From positions 1 through 6,422 of the forward strand of contig CAJQND010000363.1 in assembly GCA_905479595.1 (NCBI GenBank): a stretch of 6,422 nucleotides of DNA. The letters run 5' to 3'. Below the pieces are notes generated by a model. It did not search any database. It worked only from the letters and a program-made list of their open reading frames with translations, and was not told the DNA's origin. This document shows, piece by piece, positions 1-5,700 of the stretch. Positions within the stretch are counted from its first letter, which is position 1, and every line of letters starts with the position of its first letter. This DNA comes from an uncultured Hyphomicrobiales bacterium. Its GTDB lineage: Bacteria; Pseudomonadota; Alphaproteobacteria; Rhizobiales; CAJQND01. The translations under genes and the position numbers were made by a program.

Positions 1-464
1 AGGCGTTCCTGGCACCCATCCCTGAAGACGAGCGCGGCGACATGATGGGCGCGTATCAAAAACGCCTCACCGGCAGTGACAAACACGCTCAGTTAGAGGC
101 TGCAAAAGCCTGGAGCCAGTGGGAGGGCTCGACCATCAAACTAATCCCGAACGAGGCCATGGCGGCGCGTTTTGGATCAGGCGAATTTGCGCTCGCCTTT
201 GCGCGCATTGAAAATCACTACTTTATGAATGGCTGTTTCTTTACCGAAGGTCAGCTCATCAATGACGCGGGCATATTGGAAGGAATACCCGGTGTCATCA
301 TTCAGGGCCGCTACGACGTGGTTACCCCACCTGCCACCGCCTGGGCGCTGCATAAGGCGTGGCCCGGTTCAGACCTGATCATTACCCCAAGGGCTGGCCA
401 CGCGTTCGACGAACCGGAAACCCTAGACGCCCTTCTCAGCGCAACAGACAGGTTTGCGGAATGA
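1..464 (+). CDS. pip: Proline iminopeptidase, C-terminal part (5' end outside window)
   Basis: This is the C-terminal 153 residues of an alpha/beta-hydrolase of peptidase family S33, read in the frame whose first full codon is at 3. The family removes N-terminal proline from peptides, usually in the cytoplasm. Visible hallmarks are AFLAPIPEDERGD at the left edge, the block RLTGSD...AAKAWSQWEG, and FARIENHYFMNGCFF, all typical of the proline iminopeptidase cap and core. The catalytic acid is the Asp in GRYDVVTPP (codon 315-317) and the catalytic His is in RAGHAFDEPE (codon 399-401). The nucleophilic Ser elbow would lie upstream, outside the window. Full-length family members are a little over 300 residues, so about half is seen. 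The stop TGA (462-464) overlaps the ATG of the next gene (461-463) in an ATGA arrangement, implying translational coupling. The frame is intact. The family call is secure; the true substrate range is not visible. Confidence 0.93.
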   Translation, partial: AFLAPIPEDERGDMMGAYQKRLTGSDKHAQLEAAKAWSQWEGSTIKLIPNEAMAARFGSGEFALAFARIENHYFMNGCFFTEGQLINDAGILEGIPGVIIQGRYDVVTPPATAWALHKAWPGSDLIITPRAGHAFDEPETLDALLSATDRFAE

Positions 465-1135
465 TGAACCACACCATAATTTTTGATTGCGATGGCGTAC
501 TGGTTGATTCTGAAGCCATATATATTGAAGTGGAACAACAATATTTATCTGAACTTGGGTTGAACTATGACCCCGCTGAATACCAAACGAAATTTATTGG
601 ATTGCCATTTGATGACTTCATCGCTCAACTGGCCGCAGATTACCAAACACTCGGCAAAGGGGCGTTTCCTGCAGATGCTGGCGATCAAATCATCGCAGAA
701 TCCAAAGCGCGGGTTGCAACAGAGTTGCAGCCAATTGAGGGTATATTGCCGTTACTCCAGCAACTGGATGCGAACAGCGCCGTTGCTTCGTCGAGTTCCA
801 TTTCCAATCTTCATTGGAAACTCGAATTGACCGGTCTTCACGGTCACTTTGACCCTCACATTTATTCCGGTGAACAAGTTGATCTAGGCAAACCGGCCCC
901 CGACCTTTTCTTGCATGCAGCAAAACACCTGAATGTGGAGCCGGAGAACTGCATAGTTGTAGAAGACAGTGTGAACGGGGTGCGTGCAGGTGTTGCGGCA
1001 GGAATGAATGTATGGGGTTTTACTGGCGGTGGCCACGCCGATGCCGGGTTACGTGACCGGCTGATGAACGCCGGAGCCAAAGAAACCTTTTCCAGCTTCG
1101 CAGATATGGGCGAGGCGCATCTTACATTCCGGTAA
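461..1135 (+). CDS. HAD-superfamily hydrolase, subfamily IA (beta-phosphoglucomutase/phosphoglycolate phosphatase-like)
   Basis: A complete 224-residue HAD phosphatase, the usual size for subfamily IA with a small helical cap. Motif I is FDCDGVLVDSE, giving nucleophile D9 and acid/base D11. The cap occupies roughly residues 18-85. Motif II is the serine run VASSSS (S110 region). Motif III is the Lys in GKPAPDLF (K144). Motif IV is VVEDSVNGVRAG (E168, D169), which binds Mg2+. Such enzymes hydrolyse small phosphate monoesters in the cytosol; the DGVLVDSE and EDSVNGVRAG signatures fit the YieH/beta-phosphoglucomutase-like branch, but the substrate cannot be read from sequence. The start is ATG 461, overlapping the pip stop by 4 bases; ATG 464 is an equally possible start. 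A modest AGG (450-452) lies 8 bases upstream. Codons 1-60 are unusually AT-rich (two 60-base blocks at about 37-38% GC) compared with neighbours. The EamA gene follows after 7 bases. Confidence 0.9.
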   Translation: MMNHTIIFDCDGVLVDSEAIYIEVEQQYLSELGLNYDPAEYQTKFIGLPFDDFIAQLAADYQTLGKGAFPADAGDQIIAESKARVATELQPIEGILPLLQQLDANSAVASSSSISNLHWKLELTGLHGHFDPHIYSGEQVDLGKPAPDLFLHAAKHLNVEPENCIVVEDSVNGVRAGVAAGMNVWGFTGGGHADAGLRDRLMNAGAKETFSSFADMGEAHLTFR

Positions 1136-1142
1136 TTCCAGC

Positions 1143-2042
1143 ATGAAAGACAATCTTCGCCTTGCTGTCTTTGCTATTCTTGCTGCTGTGCTGGGGCTTT
1201 CACTCGGCGATGCGGTGGTCAAGGCGATCAGCGCGAATATGCCTATCTGGCAGATTTACGTGATGCGTTCTGTCATTGCCCTGCCCGTATTGGCCGTGTT
1301 TGTAAAATTAACCCAGCCAACACTGTCTTTCAGACCAAAAACGCCTGTTTGGACGGCGGTACGCAGCCTCATGCTGGCGCTCATGTGGGTGGCCTATTAT
1401 TCCGCCCTGCCCCATATCCAGCTTTCCGTGGCTGCTGCCGCCTATTACACCTCGCCTTTGTTCATCACCTTGTTTGCCTCTCCCATGGCAGGCGAAAAGG
1501 TTGGGCGTCAGGGCTGGCTGGCAGTGGGGCTTGGGTTTATCGGCGTGCTCATTATGCTGCAACCGGATGCGGCCGGGTTCAACGCCTACGCCTTGTTGCC
1601 GATCCTCGCAGCGGTTCTTTATGCGTTGGCGATGATCCTGACACGCACAAAGTGCAAAGGCGAAAGCCCCTTCGTATTGTCACTCGCTCTGATCGCCGCT
1701 TTTATCGTGGTTGGCGGAATTGCCAGTGTCGTTATTTATCTCGCGCACCCCGGCCCGGCGGAAATCGCTGTTAATCCGTTCCTCTTTGCCCATTGGACGC
1801 CAATGGGCACCCGCGAGTGGTTGTCTTTTCTGGTCATGGCAGCAGCCATCATCGCAGGCAGCCTGGGCGCGGCAATTGCCTATCAGTCAGCCCCCGCCTC
1901 CACCGTTTCCACCTTCGATTACGCCTACGTGGCCTTCAGCGTCATCTGGGGCATCGTCTTCTTCACAGAATTCCCCGCCCCCATAACCCTGTTTGGCATG
2001 GCACTGATTGCCGTTGCAGGGTTGATCGCCATCAGGCGGTGA
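1143..2042 (+). CDS. EamA/DMT-superfamily transporter, 10 transmembrane helices
   Basis: A complete 299-residue inner-membrane protein with two EamA repeats of about five helices each, the standard size and layout of the drug/metabolite transporter superfamily. Hydrophobic segments lie near residues 6-24, 36-55, 71-89, 95-113, 122-140, 147-166, 177-201, 226-245, 258-275 and 280-297. The end of the first repeat (GEKVGRQGWLAVGLGFIGVLIMLQP) and of the second (FFTEFPAPITLFGMALIAVAGLIAIRR) are typical EamA signatures: an E before a basic loop, then a final glycine-rich helix. Members export or import amino acids, nucleotide-related metabolites or other small solutes; the substrate cannot be told here. 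The start ATG 1143 lies 7 bases after the HAD stop (1133-1135), with no strong Shine-Dalgarno, so translation is probably coupled to the upstream gene. It appears to be the last gene of the run. Only a weak hairpin and no convincing intrinsic terminator follows. Confidence 0.92.
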   Translation: MKDNLRLAVFAILAAVLGLSLGDAVVKAISANMPIWQIYVMRSVIALPVLAVFVKLTQPTLSFRPKTPVWTAVRSLMLALMWVAYYSALPHIQLSVAAAAYYTSPLFITLFASPMAGEKVGRQGWLAVGLGFIGVLIMLQPDAAGFNAYALLPILAAVLYALAMILTRTKCKGESPFVLSLALIAAFIVVGGIASVVIYLAHPGPAEIAVNPFLFAHWTPMGTREWLSFLVMAAAIIAGSLGAAIAYQSAPASTVSTFDYAYVAFSVIWGIVFFTEFPAPITLFGMALIAVAGLIAIRR

Positions 2043-2170
2043 AAGCCGGGATGTCGTTTGAGGGCATCCTTCGCCGGTATAGTGTGCATCCAAATATTTC
2101 CGATGAGCCCCGCGACTGCCGGATGTATGCAAAGGTCAAATAGCCAAGGGGTGTGCGTGTACACAATTCC

Positions 2171-2213
2171 GAATCAACCCGGGTACTGATTCTCACAAAT
2201 TGGGGACAATTTG
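2171..2213. repeat. Two adjacent 6-bp inverted repeats
   Basis: GAATCA (2171-2176) pairs with TGATTC (2187-2192), enclosing the palindrome ACCCGGGT (2177-2184). Three bases later CAAATT (2196-2201) pairs with AATTTG (2208-2213) across GGGGAC. Neither is followed by a U-run on either strand, so they are not classical terminators. The first repeat has a GANTC site in each arm, the recognition sequence of the CcrM methylase of alphaproteobacteria. The pairing is seen directly; a function as operator or transcript-end structure is a guess. Confidence 0.4.
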
Positions 2214-2340
2214 CGCTCTTTGCCCGTTGAATCTCGGCTGCGTTCCCCGGCCCGGTGTCAAAATTGCGGTTTGAGCGGCGCTTTCAAGCCCATGTTGAAA
2301 AAAAATCTGGGGTGAAATTTCGACCGTTAACTTATTCGCG

Positions 2341-2404
2341 GCAGGCAATGCACACCGATGCGCACTTATTTCGGTTGATGAAATCCACAGAAATCCTTGC
2401 CTGC
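2341..2404. repeat. Perfect 8-bp inverted repeat enclosing a nested 5-bp stem
   Basis: GCAGGCAA (2341-2348) pairs exactly with TTGCCTGC (2397-2404). Inside it, ACCGA (2354-2358) pairs with TCGGT (2371-2375), and the right part carries a direct repeat GAAATCC (2380-2386 and 2390-2396) with a 10-bp period. With a one-base bulge the outer stem can be extended by the flanking CGCG and GCG. It lies about 40 bp upstream of the predicted nrdJ -35. It could be a folded RNA segment or a protein-binding array; no family was recognised. Confidence 0.35.
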
Positions 2405-2431
2405 GCGTCTCGAATCGGTGGAGTGTGAGAC

Positions 2432-2440
2432 TTGTCCACA
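2432..2440 (+). promoter_or_regulatory. DnaA-box-like site upstream of the nrdJ promoter
   Basis: TTGTCCACA differs from the DnaA box TTATNCACA at one position. Weaker relatives with two mismatches lie at 2332-2340 (TTATTCGCG) and 2381-2389 (AAATCCACA), all in the same orientation at about 50-bp intervals. DnaA is known to control the class I nrdAB operon of E. coli, so a role at nrdJ is reasonable, but short matches like these can occur by chance. Confidence 0.35.
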
Positions 2441-2442
2441 TC

Positions 2443-2470
2443 TTGTCAACTGCAAGACACAAGATATTGT
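2443..2470 (+). promoter_or_regulatory. Predicted sigma70-type promoter of nrdJ
   Basis: TTGTCA (2443-2448) matches 5 of 6 bases of the -35 consensus. After a 16-bp spacer, TATTGT (2465-2470) matches 4 of 6 of the -10. The -10 is embedded in NrdR box 1, which is how NrdR normally blocks RNA polymerase. Transcription would start near 2476-2478, giving a leader of about 300 nt. An alternative is TTGACG (2498-2503), 18 bp, TAATGT (2522-2527), whose -35 overlaps the second NrdR-like site. Start site not verifiable here. Confidence 0.55.
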
Positions 2471-2472
2471 GT
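2457..2472 (+). promoter_or_regulatory. NrdR box 1
   Basis: ACACAAGATATTGTGT matches the published NrdR-box consensus acaCwAtATaTwGtgt at 15 of 16 positions and is palindromic in 7 of 8 base pairs. NrdR is a zinc-ribbon/ATP-cone repressor that senses dNTP/ATP levels and represses ribonucleotide reductase genes. The box covers the predicted -10 of nrdJ, the first gene downstream, so site, position and target gene all agree. The nrdR gene itself is not in this window. Confidence 0.85.
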
Positions 2473-2486
2473 TTACCTCTCGTTAA
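2472..2486 (+). promoter_or_regulatory. CtrA-like half-matched site between the NrdR boxes
   Basis: TTTA (2472-2475), seven bases, TTAA (2483-2486) is one mismatch from the TTAA-N7-TTAA site of the alphaproteobacterial cell-cycle regulator CtrA; each half is also followed by C, as is common in CtrA sites. The consensus is short and AT-based, so a chance match is quite possible. Location next to the start of an nrd transcript makes it worth recording. Confidence 0.2.
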
Positions 2487-2505
2487 CACACTAAGTGTTG
2501 ACGAG
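2479..2505 (+). repeat. 11-bp inverted repeat / 5'-terminal stem-loop of the nrdJ transcript
   Basis: CTCGTTAACAC (2479-2489) pairs with GTGTTGACGAG (2495-2505) over a 5-base loop ACTAA. Ten pairs are Watson-Crick and one (2484-2500) is U-G in RNA. It begins one to three bases after the predicted transcription start, so the message would open with a strong hairpin. The following GCCGCGATT has no U-run, so it is not an intrinsic terminator. It could be an mRNA-stabilising 5' hairpin, or a DNA operator for a dimeric regulator overlapping NrdR box 2. Confidence 0.6.
2488..2503 (+). promoter_or_regulatory. NrdR box 2 (weak)
   Basis: Starting exactly 31 bp after box 1, ACACTAAGTGTTGACG matches the NrdR consensus at 10 of 16 positions and keeps the core CwA...T.TwG. 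NrdR sites commonly occur as pairs separated by whole helical turns, and 31 bp is about three turns, which supports the call despite the weak right arm. The same bases also form part of an 11-bp inverted repeat (2479-2505), so the symmetry may have another cause. Confidence 0.5.
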
Positions 2506-2576
2506 GCCGCGATTGCAGGAGTAATGTTCAGGGCGGTTGAGGGGCACGGCAAACACGGTCGAAACTACCAGCCGCT

Positions 2577-2593
2577 GCGGTTTTTTAAACCGC
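2577..2593 (+). repeat. 7-bp inverted repeat in the nrdJ leader
   Basis: GCGGTTT (2577-2583) pairs with AAACCGC (2587-2593) over three T bases. The U-run sits in the ascending arm and loop rather than after the stem, and the sequence following is TCCAAAAAC, so it does not look like a rho-independent terminator in the + direction. It may be a pause or folding element of the leader. Confidence 0.4.
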
Positions 2594-2714
2594 TCCAAAA
2601 ACATAAATAGGCGTTGTTCTGGGTAAGAGCCAACAAAAAGGCTGGCCTGGACATGGGGATTGGTGCGCGTGCCACAAGTGTGGATGTCGACTGCGCGACG
2701 GAAATTGATAGTTG

Positions 2715-2740
2715 TGGTCAGCGCGAACGCGATGTGGCCA
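2715..2740 (+). repeat. Two-part hairpin just upstream of the nrdJ ribosome binding site
   Basis: TGGTCA (2715-2720) pairs with TGGCCA (2735-2740) including one U-G, and within it CGC (2722-2724) pairs with GCG (2729-2731) over a GAAC loop. The structure ends 21 bases before the Shine-Dalgarno. It could position or protect the ribosome binding site; no regulatory role is shown by sequence alone. Confidence 0.4.
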
Positions 2741-2761
2741 GAGAATTTTGAAAGAAAGATC

Positions 2762-2767
2762 GAGGGG
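2762..2767 (+). promoter_or_regulatory. Ribosome binding site of nrdJ
   Basis: GAGGGG lies 8 bases before ATG 2776. An in-frame TGA at 2749-2751 excludes any earlier start, so this site and ATG fix the N-terminus of NrdJ. Confidence 0.85.
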
Positions 2768-2775
2768 AACTTAAA

Positions 2776-5700
2776 ATGCGGATTGAGCGCCGTTACACAG
2801 AAGCCGGAAAAGGCCCATTCGAAGCCATAGAGTTTCGCAAGGCGAAGTCTGAAATCCGCAACCCGGATGGTTCAGTGGTTTTCATGCTGGACAACATTGA
2901 TGTGCCAGCTCAGTTCTCGCAAGTTGCAGCTGACATTCTGGCGCAGAAATATTTCCGCAAAGCTGGCGTTCCCGCTGCCCTGAAAAAAGTGGAAGAAAAC
3001 ACCGTGCCATCATGGTTGTGGCGTTGTGTGCCTGACAAAGAGGCTCTCGCAAAGCTGCCGGAAGGTGAGCGCTATGGCCCGGAAACAGATGCCCGCCAGG
3101 TGTTTAACCGGCTGGCGGGCACCTGGACCTATTGGGCCTGGAAAGGCGGCTATTTCGACACTGAAGAAGACGCACGCGCGTTCTATGACGAATTGTGCTT
3201 CATGCTGGCAACACAGAAGGTCGCGCCAAATTCACCGCAATGGTTCAACACCGGCCTGCACTGGGCATATGGCATTGATGGTCCCGGCCAGGGCCATTAC
3301 TACGTTGACTTCGAAACGGGCAAGTTAACCCGCTCAAAATCTTCATATGAACACCCTCAGCCCCACGCCTGTTTCATCCAGTCAGTGGGTGATGATCTGG
3401 TCAATGAAGGCGGCATCATGGATTTGTGGGTGCGCGAAGCGCGCCTGTTCAAATATGGCTCCGGCACCGGCTCAAACTTTTCATATATCCGTGGCGAAAA
3501 CGAACCTCTTTCCGGCGGCGGCAAGTCTTCCGGCCTGATGAGTTTTTTGAAAATTGGCGACCGGGCGGCTGGAGCAATCAAATCTGGCGGCACCACAAGG
3601 CGTGCGGCCAAAATGGTCGTGGTCGACATCGATCATCCCGATATTGAAGACTATATCGACTGGAAGGTGAAAGAAGAGCAGAAGGTCGCCGCCCTGGTAA
3701 CCGGCTCAAAAATTGTCAAACAGCACCTCACTGATGTGATGAAGGCTTGCGTAAACTGCGAAGGCCCGGATCAGCATTGTTTTGAGATCGCCAAGAACCC
3801 GGCCCTCAAGCGTGCTGTCAAAGCTGCACGCCGCTCCCAGGTATCAGACAACTATATCCAGCGGGTCATCCAGTTTGCCCGCCAGGGATATACGTCAATC
3901 CAGTTCGACACCTATGACACGGACTGGGATTCAGAAGCTTACCGCACGGTATCGGGCCAGAACTCCAACAATTCTGTGCGGGTGAACGATGAATTCATGG
4001 ACGCGGTTGCTTCAGATGGCGACTGGGACCTTGTTGGCCGCCGCAGTGGCGAAGTGACCGCCACCCTGAAAGCCCGCGACCTGTGGGCCAAGGTGGGCTT
4101 TTCCGCCTGGGCCAGCGCTGATCCTGGCATTCAATACCACACCACCATCAATGACTGGCACACCTGCCCGGCCTCCGGAGACATCCGCGCGTCGAACCCG
4201 TGCTCGGAATATATGTTCCTTGATGACACCGCTTGCAATCTCGCCTCGCTGAACCTTTTGCAGTTCCGCCAGAAAGATGGTTCGTTTGATGTTGATACGT
4301 TCGAACATTGCGTGCGCCTGTGGACCATGGTTCTAGAAACTTCCGTCACCATGGCGCAGTTCCCGTCCAAGGAAATCGCCAAACGGTCTTATGAGTTCCG
4401 CACTCTTGGGCTTGGCTTTGCCAATATTGGTGGTCTGCTCATGACCTCTGGCATCAGCTATGACTCAGATGAAGGCCGCGCGATCTGCGGGGCTATTTCT
4501 GCAATCATGACCGGCGTGGCGTATGAAACCTCCGCCTTGATGGCAAAAGAACTTGGTCCCTTCCCTGGCTACGAAAAGAATGCCGAACACATGCTGCGGG
4601 TCATGCGCAACCATGCCCGTGCAGCGCGCGGCGAGGCTAGCGGGTATGAAAAGATCAGCACCTCACCAGTGCCGCTCGACCATGCAAATTGCCCAGAAGC
4701 TGTTCTCGTGGAACGTGCCATTGCCGCATGGGACCGCGCGGTAAGCCTCGGGGAAGAGCACGGTTACCGCAATGCCCAGACCAGCGTGATCGCGCCAACC
4801 GGCACAATCGGCCTGGTAATGGATTGCGACACAACCGGCATTGAACCTGATTTCGCCCTGGTGAAATTCAAGAAGCTTGCCGGTGGTGGATATTTCAAAA
4901 TCATCAACCGCGCCGTGCCGGAAGCCCTTCGCACCCTGGGCTATGCAGAACACCAGATCGAAGAAATTGCGGTCTATGCGGTTGGACATGCCTCCCTTGC
5001 CCAGGCACCGGCCATCAACCACACGTCCTTGCGCGCCAAAGGCTTCACCGATGCGCAAATTGATGCGGTGGAAGCAGGCCTTGGCTCTGCCTTCGATATC
5101 AAGTTCGCATTCAACAAGTGGACCCTTGGCGAAGAATTCTGCCGCGAAACCCTGAACCTCACCGATGAGCAACTTGACGACATGTCGTTTGACCTGCTTG
5201 CAGCGATCGGGTTCTCCAAGGGTGATATCGAGGCAGCCAACGTCCATGTTTGCGGAGCGATGACCCTGGAAGGTGCACCACACCTGCAAGATGAGCATCT
5301 TTCTGTGTTCGATTGCGCAAATCCATGTGGGCGCATCGGCAAGCGGTTCTTGTCTGTCGATAGCCACATCAAAATGATGGCTGCCAGCCAACCGTTTATC
5401 TCCGGCGCCATCTCCAAAACCATCAACATGCCGAACGACGCTACGGTGGAAGACTGCACAGCAGCCTACGAGCTGTCGTGGAAGCTCGCACTCAAGGCCA
5501 ATGCGCTTTATCGCGATGGCTCCAAACTCTCCCAGCCGCTTAACTCCGCTCTCATTGAAGATGCCAATGACGAAGATGATGACAGCCTGGAAGAAATGAT
5601 CGAGGCACCGGCTGCCGCGCGCGCCACCATGGCAGCAGAGCGGGTCACCGAAAAGATCGTTGAGCGCATCATCGAAGTGGAAGTGGAAAAAGCCCAGGAG

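Larger units (their letters stand above)
2043..2430. other. Non-coding stretch between the EamA gene and the nrdJ control region
   Basis: No believable gene is seen on either strand. A 30-codon + strand frame at 2051-2143 and a 119-codon - strand frame at 2193-2552 have no family resemblance and no good ribosome binding site; the latter would run across the nrdJ promoter. The stretch holds a weak hairpin just after the EamA stop (GGATG 2049-2053 / CATCC 2065-2069, with no U-run), adjacent inverted repeats at 2171-2213, an A8 run at 2298-2305, a longer inverted repeat at 2341-2404, and four GANTC sites (2171, 2188, 2229, 2412). The region is likely upstream regulatory DNA, or possibly hosts a small RNA; this is inference. 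Confidence 0.6.
2477..2775 (+). other. Long 5' leader of nrdJ with several potential hairpins
   Basis: If the predicted promoter is right, about 300 nt precede the nrdJ start codon. Besides the 5'-terminal stem-loop, the leader holds GCGGTTT/AAACCGC (2577-2583/2587-2593), AGCC/GGCT (2628-2631/2640-2643), CCACA/TGTGG (2672-2676/2679-2683), GTCG/CGAC (2686-2689/2696-2699) and a two-part hairpin at 2715-2740. No cobalamin-riboswitch landmarks are present: no B12 box and no CAACTG core. A 28-codon frame (2524-2610) lies inside it, with AGGAG only 2 bases from its ATG. The leader is probably regulatory, but no known RNA class was recognised. Confidence 0.45.

Noticed and set aside
2049..2078. Intrinsic terminator after the EamA gene
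   Set aside because: The GGATG/CATCC hairpin has an 11-base loop and is followed by CTTCGCC rather than a U-run.
2051..2143. 30-codon + strand frame right after the EamA gene (MSFEGILRRYSVH...)
   Set aside because: No convincing Shine-Dalgarno and no similarity I recognise; most likely chance.
2375..2388. FNR/FnrL-type site near TTGATGAAATCC
   Set aside because: The consensus TTGAT-N4-ATCAA needs four central bases and a full right half; neither is present.
2526..2539. LexA/SOS box of the alphaproteobacterial type (GTTC-N7-GTTC)
   Set aside because: The best candidate is GTTC-N6-GTTG: wrong spacing and one mismatch.
2193..2552. 119-codon - strand frame across the intergenic region
   Set aside because: It crosses the NrdR boxes and promoter, has no recognisable motif and no good ribosome binding site.
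2477..2775. Cobalamin riboswitch upstream of nrdJ
   Set aside because: Expected from B12 biology, but the B12 box, the CAACTG core and the GCCACTG element are absent; GCCACAAG at 2671-2678 is only a superficial likeness.
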